NCBI RefSeq assembly: GCF_946885725.1
Contig: NZ_CAMPGZ010000140.1
Span: 1-11,316, forward strand
Length of the DNA stretch: 11,316 bases
Source of the DNA: an uncultured Nocardioides sp.
Lineage (GTDB): Bacteria > Actinomycetota > Actinomycetes > Propionibacteriales > Nocardioidaceae
Direction of reading: 5' to 3'
A program made the position numbers and the translations under genes. The stretch's first letter is position 1; every line of letters begins with the position of its first letter. The notes beneath the pieces were generated by a model that did no database searches, was not told where the DNA came from, and saw only the letters and a list, made by a program, of their open reading frames with translations. Shown here one piece after another: positions 1 through 7,088 of this stretch.

Positions 1-227
1 CGCTCGACGTGATGATGCCGCGCCTCGACGGGTTCGCGACCATCGAGCGGCTGCGCCGCGACCCCGCCACCGCCGACATCCCGGTCGTGCTCGTCACCGG
101 TCGCGCGTCGGCGGCCGACCTCGCGCGGGGCGAGGAGCTCGGTGTCGACGGCTACCTCACCAAGCCGTTCGAGCCGGCCGAGCTGCTGGCGACGATCCAG
201 CGGCTCACCGGTCATGCCCTGGACTGA
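1..227 (+). CDS. Response regulator receiver domain protein (5' partial)
   Basis: C-terminal part of a CheY-like receiver domain; the start lies upstream of the window and the reading frame enters at base 3. The visible protein begins L-D-V-M-M-P-R-L-D-G-F, so the Asp codon at 6-8 is the expected phosphorylation site (family pattern D-x-x-M-P). The conserved Thr is in V-L-V-T-G-R and the conserved Lys is in Y-L-T-K-P-F. About 20 residues follow the K-P-F motif, enough for the last helix of a receiver and too few for a DNA-binding output domain. It is therefore either a stand-alone receiver or a longer protein ending in a receiver. It would take a phosphoryl group from a histidine kinase not visible here. 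It lies 69 bases upstream of argS on the same strand. No terminator is apparent between them. The receiver call is secure; the role is unknown. Confidence 0.88.
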   Translation, partial: LDVMMPRLDGFATIERLRRDPATADIPVVLVTGRASAADLARGEELGVDGYLTKPFEPAELLATIQRLTGHALD

Positions 228-284
228 GCCGCACGTCACGCCCCGCATGGCGATATCGGGAGGAAAGGGCGGCGACCGCGTCGA

Positions 285-290
285 TAGGCT
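285..290 (+). promoter_or_regulatory. Candidate -10 box TAGGCT of a leaderless argS promoter
   Basis: TAGGCT fits the actinobacterial -10 pattern TAnnnT. It ends six bases before the GTG of argS, so transcription would begin at or next to the start codon, giving a leaderless mRNA. No Shine-Dalgarno sequence lies at normal distance; the purine run GGGAGGAAAGGG at 258-269 is about 27 bases away, too far to act. No convincing -35 hexamer is seen about 17 bases upstream. The same hexamer TAGGCT occurs ahead of rho. This is inference from spacing and motif only. Confidence 0.5.
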
Positions 291-296
291 GGGTCG

Positions 297-1955
297 GTGA
301 CTCCCGAACAGCTCTCGACCGCCATCGTCGGCGCGCTCACGGACCTCCTCGAGGCCGGCGCGCTGAACCTTCCTGACGGAGTGCCGGCGAGCGTGGTCGT
401 GGAGCGACCCAAGAACCGGGACCACGGCGACTACGCCACCAACGTCGCGCTCCAGCTGGCCAAGAAGGCCGGCCTGAAGCCGCGCGACCTGGCGGGCCTG
501 CTCGCCGCGCGGCTGGAGAAGGTCGACGGGATCGGCGCGGTCGACATCGCGGGTCCGGGATTCCTCAACGTCACGGTCGCCGAGGGCACGCAGGGCCGGG
601 TCGCCGCCGACATCGTGGTGGCCGGGTCCGAGTACGGCCACACCAAGACCCTGGCCGGGCAGCGGATCAACGTCGAGTTCATCTCGGCCAACCCCACCGG
701 CCCGCTGCACCTCGGCCACACCCGCTGGGCCGTCGTCGGCGACGCGATCGCCCGGGTCCTCGCCGCGGCCGGCGCAGAAGTCACGCGCGAGTTCTACATC
801 AACGACCGCGGCAACCAGATGGACCTGTTCGGCGCCTCGATCGAGGCCGCCGCGCTGGGCGAGCCGATCCCCGAGGACGGCTACCAGGGCGACTACATCA
901 AGACCCTGGCGGAGCGCATCGTCGCCCGGCAGCCCGACATCCTCGACCTGCCCGACGACGAGCGGCGGGTCGCGTTCCGCGAGGCCGGCTACGAGCTGCA
1001 GCTCAAGGAGCAGCAGGAACAGCTGGAGAAGTTCCACACCCACTTCGACGTGTGGTTCTCCGAGCGGTCGCTGCACGAGGGCGACGTCGCCGCGAGCCTG
1101 GAGAAGCTGCGCGACCAGGGGCACCTCTTCGACGCCGACGGCGCGCTGTGGATGCGCACCACCGACTTCGGCGACGACAAGGACCGGGTGCTCATCCGGA
1201 GCAACGGTGAGCTCACCTACTTCGCCAGCGACACCGCCTACTACGTCAACAAGCGCGAGCGCGGCTTCGACCGCTGCATCTACCTCCTCGGCGCGGACCA
1301 CCACGGGTACGTCGGCCGGCTCAAGGCCATGGCGGCGTGCGCGGGTGACGACCCCGACCAGACGCTCGAGGTGCTGATCGGCCAGATGGTGAAGATCACC
1401 AAGGGCGGCGAGGAGGTCCGGCTGTCCAAGCGGGCCGGCGACATCGTCACGCTCGACGAGCTGGTCGACGAGATCGGCGTCAGCGCGCTGCGCTACTCAC
1501 TCGCGCGCTACCCGGCCGACTCGCCGCTGACCCTCGACATCGAGCAGATCACCCGGCAGGCCAGCGACAACCCGGTCTTCTACGTGCAGTACGCCCACGC
1601 CCGGGTCGCCTCGATCCTGCGCAACGCCGAGCAGCTCGGGATCGCGTTCGGCCCCGACGCCGACACCTCGCTGCTCACCCACGAGAAGGAGGGCACGCTG
1701 CTGCGCGCCCTCGCGGAGTTCCCGCGCGTGGTCGCCACCGCGGCACAGCTGCGCGAGCCGCACCGGGTGGCCCGCTACCTCGAGGAGACGGCGGCGACGT
1801 ACCACCGGTTCTACGACGAGTGCCGGGTGCTGCCCATGGGCGACGAGGAGCCCACCGACCTGCACCGCGCGCGGCTGCTGCTCGTGGCCGCCACCCGCAC
1901 GGTGCTCGCCAACGGTCTCGACCTGCTCGGCGTCGACGCGCCCGAGCGCATGTAG
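297..1955 (+). CDS. argS: Arginyl-tRNA synthetase (ArgRS)
   Basis: Cytoplasmic class Ia enzyme that charges tRNA-Arg with arginine using ATP. The protein is 552 residues, normal for bacterial ArgRS. The N-terminal tRNA-recognition (Add-1) domain spans roughly residues 1-110. The ATP-binding HIGH motif is H138-L-G-H, preceded by the ArgRS hallmark S-A-N-P-T-G-P. The KMSKS-equivalent loop is R375-L-S-K-R. The C-terminal helical DALR anticodon-binding domain follows, with typical V-Q-Y-A-H-A-R and Y-H-R-F-Y-D motifs, and the protein ends A-P-E-R-M as in mycobacterial ArgS. The GTG at 297 gives M-T-P, matching the known actinobacterial start. A -10-like box six bases upstream suggests a leaderless transcript. 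lysA follows after 9 bases, so the two are probably one transcription unit, as in Corynebacterium and Mycobacterium. Confidence 0.97.
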   Translation: MTPEQLSTAIVGALTDLLEAGALNLPDGVPASVVVERPKNRDHGDYATNVALQLAKKAGLKPRDLAGLLAARLEKVDGIGAVDIAGPGFLNVTVAEGTQGRVAADIVVAGSEYGHTKTLAGQRINVEFISANPTGPLHLGHTRWAVVGDAIARVLAAAGAEVTREFYINDRGNQMDLFGASIEAAALGEPIPEDGYQGDYIKTLAERIVARQPDILDLPDDERRVAFREAGYELQLKEQQEQLEKFHTHFDVWFSERSLHEGDVAASLEKLRDQGHLFDADGALWMRTTDFGDDKDRVLIRSNGELTYFASDTAYYVNKRERGFDRCIYLLGADHHGYVGRLKAMAACAGDDPDQTLEVLIGQMVKITKGGEEVRLSKRAGDIVTLDELVDEIGVSALRYSLARYPADSPLTLDIEQITRQASDNPVFYVQYAHARVASILRNAEQLGIAFGPDADTSLLTHEKEGTLLRALAEFPRVVATAAQLREPHRVARYLEETAATYHRFYDECRVLPMGDEEPTDLHRARLLLVAATRTVLANGLDLLGVDAPERM

Positions 1956-1960
1956 AGGAG
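1955..1960 (+). promoter_or_regulatory. Ribosome binding site of lysA (GAGGAG)
   Basis: GAGGAG begins on the last base of the argS stop codon and sits four bases before the GTG of lysA. It decides the lysA start and ties lysA translation to the argS mRNA. Confidence 0.7.
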
Positions 1961-1964
1961 CGAC

Positions 1965-3365
1965 GTGCCCGTCTCCCACGAAGCCGGCTGGGCACACGCC
2001 GACGGCGCCCTGCGCGGCCCGTCCTGGCTGCGCCCGCCCAGCGACGTCAACGCCCTGGTGCCACTGCTGTGGTCGTCGACCGCGCGCAAGAACGCCGACG
2101 GCGCGCTCGAGGTCGGCGGCGTCGACCTGCGCGACCTCGTCGCCGAGCACGGCTCCCCGGCCTACGTCCTCGACGAGGCCGACTTCCGCGCCCGCGCCCG
2201 GGCGTTCCGCGAGGCCTTCGCCGACTACGACGTCTACTACGCCGGCAAGGCGTTCCTCTGCACCACCGTCGCCCGCTGGGTCGCCGAGGAGGGCCTGTCG
2301 CTCGACGTCTGCTCTGCCGGCGAGCTGACCGTCGCGCTGCGCGCCGGTGTCGACCCCGCACGAATCGGCTACCACGGCAACAACAAGACGGTGCCCGAGC
2401 TGCGCCGCGCCGTCGAGGCCGGCGTCGGCCGGATCGTGCTCGACTCGTTCCTCGAGATCGACCGGCTGGCGGCGATCACCGCCGAGACCGGCCGCAGCGC
2501 GCCGGTGATGGTGCGGGTGACCGCCGGCGTCGAGGCGCACACGCACGAGTACATCGCGACCGCTCACGAGGACCAGAAGTTCGGCTTCTCGATCTCGTCG
2601 GGTGACGCGTTCGAAGCGGTACGCCGCGTGCAGCAGGCGCCGGGGCTCGACCTGCGCGGCCTGCACTCCCACATCGGCAGCCAGATCTTCGACACCTCCG
2701 GCTTCGAGGTCGCCGCCCGCCGGGTGCTGACCCTGCACGCCCGGGTCTCCGACGAGCTCGGCGTGACCATGCCGGAGATGGACCTCGGCGGCGGGTTCGG
2801 CATCGCCTACACGACCCAGGACGACCCGTCCGACCCGGCGCAGCTGGCCACCGAGCTGACCAAGATCGTCGAGCACGAGTGCCGTGCCTTCGACGTACCC
2901 GTGCCGCAGCTGTCCATCGAGCCCGGCCGCGCGATCGTCGGCCCGGCGATGTGCACGGTCTACGAGGTCGGCACGGTGAAGCAGGTCGAGCTCGACGCCG
3001 GCGCCGTGCGCACCTATGTCTCCGTCGACGGCGGCATGTCCGACAACATCCGCACCGCGCTCTACGACGCCGACTACTCCTGCACGCTCGCTTCGCGCAG
3101 CTCCGGCGCCGAGCCGGTGCTCGGCCGGGTGGTCGGCAAGCACTGCGAGGCCGGCGACATCGTGGTCAAGGACGAGTTCGTGCCCGCCGACATCGCGCCG
3201 GGCGACCTGCTCGCGGTGCCCGGCACCGGTGCCTACTGCCGGTCGATGGCCAGCAACTACAACCACGCGCTGCGCCCGCCGGTCGTCGCGGTCCGCGACG
3301 GCGTGACGACGGTGCTGCTCCGCCGCGAGACCGAGGACGACCTGCTCGCCACCGACCTCGGCTGA
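1965..3365 (+). CDS. lysA: Diaminopimelate decarboxylase
   Basis: PLP-dependent cytoplasmic enzyme that decarboxylates meso-diaminopimelate to L-lysine and CO2, the last step of lysine synthesis. It has 466 residues, in the range of the longer actinobacterial LysA forms. An N-terminal extension of about 60 residues precedes the alanine-racemase-like PLP barrel. The Schiff-base lysine is K95 in Y-A-G-K-A-F. H-I-G-S-Q-I (H236) and G-G-G-F-G-I are the usual barrel motifs, and E319-P-G-R-A binds phosphate and substrate. The C-terminal beta domain carries D-G-G-M-S-D-N and C394-E-A-G-D, the cysteine contributed across the dimer. The GTG start at 1965 is supported by GAGGAG four bases upstream. It lies directly behind argS and ahead of the threonine genes, so both branches from aspartate semialdehyde sit together. 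Confidence 0.97.
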   Translation: MPVSHEAGWAHADGALRGPSWLRPPSDVNALVPLLWSSTARKNADGALEVGGVDLRDLVAEHGSPAYVLDEADFRARARAFREAFADYDVYYAGKAFLCTTVARWVAEEGLSLDVCSAGELTVALRAGVDPARIGYHGNNKTVPELRRAVEAGVGRIVLDSFLEIDRLAAITAETGRSAPVMVRVTAGVEAHTHEYIATAHEDQKFGFSISSGDAFEAVRRVQQAPGLDLRGLHSHIGSQIFDTSGFEVAARRVLTLHARVSDELGVTMPEMDLGGGFGIAYTTQDDPSDPAQLATELTKIVEHECRAFDVPVPQLSIEPGRAIVGPAMCTVYEVGTVKQVELDAGAVRTYVSVDGGMSDNIRTALYDADYSCTLASRSSGAEPVLGRVVGKHCEAGDIVVKDEFVPADIAPGDLLAVPGTGAYCRSMASNYNHALRPPVVAVRDGVTTVLLRRETEDDLLATDLG

Positions 3366-3396
3366 CAGCACACACCACTGCGCGCCGCGGCCGGAC

Positions 3397-3414
3397 GTCT
3401 CGGTCACCGGAGAC
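3397..3414 (+). other. Small inverted repeat in the lysA–hom gap
   Basis: GTCTC (3397-3401) and GAGAC (3410-3414) can form a five-base-pair hairpin with an eight-base loop, 31 bases after the lysA stop. There is no T tract. The rest of the 127-base gap contains only a weak -10-like CAAGAT at 3441-3446 and the hom ribosome binding site. A separate hom promoter is plausible but not proven by the sequence. I see no riboswitch, T-box, or leader peptide rich in Thr, Ile or Met codons. Confidence 0.25.
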
Positions 3415-3475
3415 TCCTGCGCCGGGGCGGCGAGATGCTTCAAGATGAAGGGCCGGACCCCCGACCCACCGGAAG

Positions 3476-3482
3476 AAGGAGG
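3476..3482 (+). promoter_or_regulatory. Ribosome binding site of hom (AAGGAGG)
   Basis: AAGGAGG is a near-complete anti-SD match, ten bases before the GTG at 3493. An earlier GTG at 3483 is out of frame with hom and too close to the site to be used. Confidence 0.75.
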
Positions 3483-3492
3483 GTGAGCCGCC

Positions 3493-4794
3493 GTGTCGGC
3501 CCCACCACTGAAGCTGGCCCTGCTGGGCTGCGGCTCGGTCGGCAGCCAGGTCGTGCGCCTGCTGCGCGAGCAGGCCGACGACCTGACGGCCCGGGTGGGC
3601 GCTCCGATCGAGCTCGTCGGCGTCGCCGTACGCCGTCCCGAGCTGCAGCGTGACGCGGAGGTCCCCGCCGAGCTGCTCACCACCGACGCGGCCGGGCTGG
3701 TCGAGCGGGAGGACGTCGACCTCGTGGTCGAGGTCATCGGGGGCATCGAGCCCGCGCGGTCGCTGATCCTGTCCGCGCTGGAGAACGGCGCGTCCGTCGT
3801 CACCGCCAATAAGGCGCTGCTCGCGGAGGACGGCAGCTCGCTGTTCGCCGCGGCCGAGAAGGCCGACCGCGACCTCTACTTCGAGGCCGCCGTGGCCGGC
3901 GCGATCCCGATCCTGCGGCCGCTGCGCGAGTCGCTCGCCGGCGACCGGGTCACCCGCGTGCTCGGCATCGTCAACGGCACCACCAACTTCATCCTCGACA
4001 AGATGGACACGCTCGGCAGCGGCTTCGCCGAGGTGCTCGAGGAGGCGCAGGCGCTCGGGTACGCCGAGGCCGACCCGACTGCCGACGTCGAGGGCTACGA
4101 CGCCGCGGCCAAGGCCGCGATCCTGGCCAGCCTGGCATTCCACACCCGGGTCACCGCCGCCGACGTCTACCGCGAGGGGATCAGCGAGGTCAGCGCAGCC
4201 GACGTCGCGTCTGCGCGGGACATGGGCTGCGTGGTGAAGCTGCTGGCGATCTGCGAACTGCGCGAGGGGCCCGACGGCCCGGCCGTCTCGGCCCGCGTGC
4301 ACCCGGCGATGATCCCGCGGTCGCACCCGCTGGCCAGCGTCCGCGAGGCGTTCAACGCGGTCTTCGTCGAGAGCGAGGCCGCCGGCCAGCTGATGTTCTA
4401 CGGGCCCGGCGCCGGTGGCGCACCGACGGCGAGCGCCGTGCTCGGCGACCTCGTGACGGTCGCCCGCAACCGGATCGCCGACGTGCGTGGCGCCGGGGAG
4501 TCGGCGTACGCGGACCTCGACGTACTGCCCATGGGTGAGACGCAGACCCGCTACCACGTGGCGATCGACGTCGACGACCGCACCGGTGTGCTGGCGCGGG
4601 TGGCGCAGACCTTCGCCGAGCACGAGGTGTCGATCCAGACCGTCCGGCAGGAGGGGCACGGCGACGACGCGCAGCTCGTCGTGGTGTCGCACCGCGCCAC
4701 CGACGCCGCGCTCGCCGCGACCGTCGACACCCTGCGCGGCCTCGACTTTGTGCACGACGTCTCCTCGGTCATGCGCGTGGAGGGCGATCTGTAA
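3493..4794 (+). CDS. hom: Homoserine dehydrogenase with C-terminal ACT domain
   Basis: NAD(P)H-dependent oxidoreductase that reduces L-aspartate 4-semialdehyde to L-homoserine, the branch point toward threonine and methionine. It has 433 residues, normal for the monofunctional actinobacterial enzyme (named thrA in mycobacteria); there is no aspartate kinase domain. The Rossmann motif is G12-C-G14-S-V-G17. N106-K107 lies in the T-A-N-K-A-L motif. The catalytic domain has N161-G-T-T-N-F and the acidic substrate motif A-D-P-T-A-D-V-E-G, followed by the catalytic lysine K207 in D-A-A-A-K-A-A-I. An ACT domain fills roughly residues 353-430 ([15 protein letters not shown]). In Corynebacterium this region mediates threonine feedback inhibition, and I infer the same here. 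Its TAA stop overlaps the thrC ATG by one base. Confidence 0.97.
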   Translation: MSAPPLKLALLGCGSVGSQVVRLLREQADDLTARVGAPIELVGVAVRRPELQRDAEVPAELLTTDAAGLVEREDVDLVVEVIGGIEPARSLILSALENGASVVTANKALLAEDGSSLFAAAEKADRDLYFEAAVAGAIPILRPLRESLAGDRVTRVLGIVNGTTNFILDKMDTLGSGFAEVLEEAQALGYAEADPTADVEGYDAAAKAAILASLAFHTRVTAADVYREGISEVSAADVASARDMGCVVKLLAICELREGPDGPAVSARVHPAMIPRSHPLASVREAFNAVFVESEAAGQLMFYGPGAGGAPTASAVLGDLVTVARNRIADVRGAGESAYADLDVLPMGETQTRYHVAIDVDDRTGVLARVAQTFAEHEVSIQTVRQEGHGDDAQLVVVSHRATDAALAATVDTLRGLDFVHDVSSVMRVEGDL

Positions 4795-5915
4795 TGCCGA
4801 CCTCACCCCACGACGATGCTCGCTCCGCTCCCATCGCCGCGGGGACCCCGAGAAGACACCAGTGGCGCGGGGTGATCGAGGAGTACGGCGACCGCATCGC
4901 GCTGCCCGAGGGCACGCCGACGATCACGCTCCGTGAGGGCGGCACCCCGCTGGTCGACAGCCGTTGGCTCTCCGGCCTGCTCGACGCCGAGGTGTGGCTG
5001 AAGGTCGAGGGCGACAACCCGACCGGGTCGTTCAAGGACCGCGGCATGACCGTCGCGCTGTCGGTCGCGGTCGGCGAGGGCGCCGAGGCGGTGGTGTGCG
5101 CCTCGACCGGCAACACCTCCGCGTCGATGGCCGCCTATGCCGCCAAGGCTGGCGTCAAGCCGCTCGTGCTCGTGCCGCAGGGCAAGATCGCCGCGGGCAA
5201 GCTGGCGCAGGCGATCGTGCACGGCGCCCAGGTGGTGATGGTCCGCGGCAACTTCGACGACTGCCTGCGGATCTCCCGCGAGCTCGCCGACCACTACCCG
5301 GTCGCGCTGGTGAACTCCGTGAACCCGATGCGCCTCGAGGGCCAGAAGACCGCGTCCTTCGAGATCGTCGACTTCCTCGGCGACGCTCCCGACGTGCACG
5401 TGCTGCCGGTGGGCAACGCCGGCAACATCTCGGCCTACTGGAAGGGCTACGTCGAGTCCGAGAAGGCCGGGCTCAGCACGCAGCGCCCGCGGATGCTCGG
5501 CTGGCAGGCCGTCGGTGCCGCGCCGCTGGTGTCCGGCGAGCCCGTGCCCGACCCCGAGACCGTGGCCTCTGCGATCCGGATCGGCAACCCCGCGTCGTGG
5601 AAGCTCGCCGTCGCCGCGAAGGAGGAGTCCGAGGGTTTCTTCGGTGCCGTCGAGGACGCGGAGATCCTGGCCGCGCAGCGCGAGCTTGCCGCGCGTGACG
5701 GCGTCTTCGTCGAGCCCGCGTCGGCCGCCGGCGTGGCCGGGCTGCTCAAGGACCACGCCGCCGGCGTCTCCTACGCGGGGCGCCGGGTCGTCGTCACCGT
5801 CACCGGCCACGGCCTCAAGGACATCGACACCGCGCTGTCCACGTTCAGCGACCTGGTCGACACGGTCGTCGACCCCGACGTCGACGCCGCGGCGGCGGCA
5901 GCGGGACTGCGTTGA
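4794..5915 (+). CDS. thrC: Threonine synthase
   Basis: PLP enzyme of fold type II that converts O-phospho-L-homoserine and water to L-threonine and phosphate. It has 373 residues, close to the short (about 350-360 residue) bacterial class. K81 in [10 protein letters not shown] is the Schiff-base lysine. A-S-T-G-N-T-S-A follows it. G207-N-A-G-N is the glycine-rich phosphate-binding loop, and T-G-H-G-L-K-D is near the C-terminus. The ATG at 4794 shares its first base with the hom TAA stop (TAATG). GGAGGG at 4779-4784 lies nine bases upstream, so translation is likely coupled to hom. The first 20 or so residues (Pro/Ala/Arg-rich) precede the conserved H-Q-W-R-G-V-I start region and are poorly conserved. 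Confidence 0.97.
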   Translation: MPTSPHDDARSAPIAAGTPRRHQWRGVIEEYGDRIALPEGTPTITLREGGTPLVDSRWLSGLLDAEVWLKVEGDNPTGSFKDRGMTVALSVAVGEGAEAVVCASTGNTSASMAAYAAKAGVKPLVLVPQGKIAAGKLAQAIVHGAQVVMVRGNFDDCLRISRELADHYPVALVNSVNPMRLEGQKTASFEIVDFLGDAPDVHVLPVGNAGNISAYWKGYVESEKAGLSTQRPRMLGWQAVGAAPLVSGEPVPDPETVASAIRIGNPASWKLAVAAKEESEGFFGAVEDAEILAAQRELAARDGVFVEPASAAGVAGLLKDHAAGVSYAGRRVVVTVTGHGLKDIDTALSTFSDLVDTVVDPDVDAAAAAAGLR

Positions 5916-5917
5916 CG

Positions 5918-6823
5918 ATGCCGACCCTGCTCCCCGGCCCGGTCACCGTGACCGTGCCCGCCACCAGCGCCAACCTGGGGCCCGGCTACGACGCCCTCGG
6001 GCTGGCTCTGAGCCTGCGAGACACCGTCACCGCCGAGGTCGTCGACGGCCCCGGCACGGTGGAGGTGCGCGGAGAGGGGGCGGGCGTCGTACCGCTGGAC
6101 GAGAGGCACCTGGTCCGCCGGGCGATGCAGCGCGCGTTCGACGCGATGGACTGCGGGACCCCGTCGATCCGGCTGACGTGCGACAACGTCATCCCGCACG
6201 GCCGCGGGCTGGGGTCGTCGTCGGCGGCGATCGTCGCGGGCGTCTGCGCGGCGCGCGGCCTGGTCGGCGGCGGCTCGCTACTGATGGACGACGACGCGGT
6301 GTTCGCGCTGGCCGCCGAGATCGAGGGGCACCCGGACAACGTGGCGCCGGCGTTCTACGGCGGGTTCACGGTGGCGTGGGGGAGCGGCGGTCGGTTCCAC
6401 GCAACCAACGCGTCGGTCGACCCGCGCGTCGCCGCGGTGGCGTTCGTGCCGCCCGACCCGGTGGAGACCAAGGTCGCTCGCGGGCTGCTGCCGGCCGTGG
6501 TTCCGCACGCCGACGCGGCGTTCAACGTCGGCCGCGCCGCACTGCTCGTCGCCGCCCTCGGCGGACGGCCCGAGCTGCTGCTCGAGGCCACCGAGGACCG
6601 GCTGCACCAGGACCAGCGCACCCCCGCGATGCCGGGCACGGCGGCGCTGATCAAGGAGCTGCGTGCCGACGGGCTACCGGCGTTCGTGTCCGGTGCCGGA
6701 CCGACCGTGCTCGTCCTCACCGGGTCGCTCGACCGGGACGACGTCGCGGCGCGCGTCCCCGACGGCTGGCGCGTGCACCGGCTGGACATCGAGCCGCGAG
6801 GCGCGGTCGTCACGGGCGGTTGA
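5918..6823 (+). CDS. thrB: Homoserine kinase (GHMP kinase family)
   Basis: Phosphorylates L-homoserine with ATP to O-phospho-L-homoserine, the substrate of ThrC. It has 301 residues from the chosen start, normal for ThrB. Family motifs are the N-terminal V-P-A-T-S-A-N-L-G-P-G-Y-D, the ATP-binding glycine/serine loop R96-G-L-G-S-S-S-A-A-I, H-P-D-N-V-A-P, and the C-terminal S258-G-A-G-P-T motif. I chose the ATG at 5918, two bases after the thrC TGA. A TTG at 5912 in the same frame would overlap the thrC end by four bases and add only Met-Thr. A weak GGGA at 5903-5906 does not settle the choice. Coupling to thrC is likely either way. The gene completes the hom-thrC-thrB set, and a hairpin directly follows its stop. 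Confidence 0.95.
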   Translation: MPTLLPGPVTVTVPATSANLGPGYDALGLALSLRDTVTAEVVDGPGTVEVRGEGAGVVPLDERHLVRRAMQRAFDAMDCGTPSIRLTCDNVIPHGRGLGSSSAAIVAGVCAARGLVGGGSLLMDDDAVFALAAEIEGHPDNVAPAFYGGFTVAWGSGGRFHATNASVDPRVAAVAFVPPDPVETKVARGLLPAVVPHADAAFNVGRAALLVAALGGRPELLLEATEDRLHQDQRTPAMPGTAALIKELRADGLPAFVSGAGPTVLVLTGSLDRDDVAARVPDGWRVHRLDIEPRGAVVTGG

Positions 6824-6842
6824 CGGCCGGGAATTCCCGCCG
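6824..6842 (+). terminator. Hairpin after thrB, possible end of the threonine operon
   Basis: CGG, a bulged C, and CGGG (6824-6831) pair with CCCG-CCG (6836-6842) around an AATT loop, giving seven GC pairs directly after the thrB TGA. There is no T tract (GTGTGTCGG follows). Such T-less hairpins are often called terminators in actinobacteria, but efficiency cannot be judged from sequence. Part of the mRNA may read through into rho. Confidence 0.45.
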
Positions 6843-6854
6843 GTGTGTCGGTGT

Positions 6855-6867
6855 TGCAACAGTTGCA
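6855..6867 (+). promoter_or_regulatory. Perfect inverted repeat TGCAACAGTTGCA upstream of rho
   Basis: Two six-base arms, TGCAAC and GTTGCA, flank a single A. The repeat ends 21 bases before the TAGGCT box, so it overlaps the place where a -35 element would sit (TTGCAG at 6863-6868, spacing 20). A short-spaced AT-containing palindrome in otherwise GC-rich DNA looks like a repressor or activator site. No regulator is identified. Confidence 0.4.
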
Positions 6868-6888
6868 GCCCGCCGTACCCGATGGTGT

Positions 6889-6894
6889 TAGGCT
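6889..6894 (+). promoter_or_regulatory. Candidate -10 box TAGGCT of the rho promoter
   Basis: TAGGCT in the context GTGTTAGGCTG matches TAnnnT and equals the argS box. Possible -35 elements are TTGCAG (6863-6868, spacing 20, longer than usual) or a poor match at spacing 17. Transcription would start near 6901 and give an untranslated leader of about 188 bases before rho. Confidence 0.5.
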
Positions 6895-6900
6895 GCCGCT

Positions 6901-7088
6901 GCGCGAGCGGTCGTGGGGTCCCACGGTCCCAGCATCGTTTCAGCTCCCACGATCCTCTCCGAGCGCACTCTGCCTCCTCGCTCATCCCACGCGGCGCGTG
7001 ACGCGTTGCCGTGGCGCTCTGCGATGGGCATCGACCAAGACACGGCCGCTCGTTTCCTCGACCGGCCTGGACGTGGGAAGGACCTCAC
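6901..7088 (+). other. Predicted long 5' leader of rho
   Basis: About 188 non-coding bases separate the proposed start of transcription from the rho GTG. Two small hairpins are visible: CGTGG (6910-6914) with CCACG (6919-6923), and CACGC (6988-6992) with GCGTG (6996-7000). A C-rich, G-poor stretch runs about 6936-6990 (for example CTCCCACGATCCTCTCC), the kind of sequence Rho prefers to bind. E. coli rho is autoregulated by premature termination in its leader; a similar arrangement here is inference. Confidence 0.35.
7075..7082 (+). promoter_or_regulatory. Ribosome binding site of rho (GGGAAGGA)
   Basis: The purine run GGGAAGGA lies six bases before the GTG at 7089. It favours that start over the in-frame GTG at 7011, which has no such site and would add 26 residues unlike any Rho N-terminus. 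Confidence 0.65.

Noticed and set aside
1820..2605. Plus-strand open frame across the argS–lysA junction
   Set aside because: Arg-rich low-complexity product in the wrong frame of both genes.
3435..3653. Possible leader peptide starting with ATG at 3435 before hom
   Set aside because: No ribosome binding site, no run of Thr or Met codons, and the frame continues far into hom; no attenuation structure accompanies it.
1497..3809. Very long open frame on the minus strand (about 770 codons) across argS, lysA and hom
   Set aside because: It lies opposite three well-supported genes, has low-complexity Ala/Arg/Gly/Val content and no family motif. It results from high GC at third codon positions.
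3166..4806. Long minus-strand open frame opposite hom
   Set aside because: Shadow of hom; no conserved motif, no ribosome binding site, and hom is certain.
5912..5917. TTG start for thrB overlapping the thrC stop
   Set aside because: Possible, but ATG at 5918 is a stronger codon only two bases after the thrC stop; the difference is two residues.
7011..7088. Upstream in-frame GTG for rho adding 26 residues
   Set aside because: No ribosome binding site there, and the added residues do not resemble Rho; the start at 7089 has GGGAAGGA and the familiar N-terminus.
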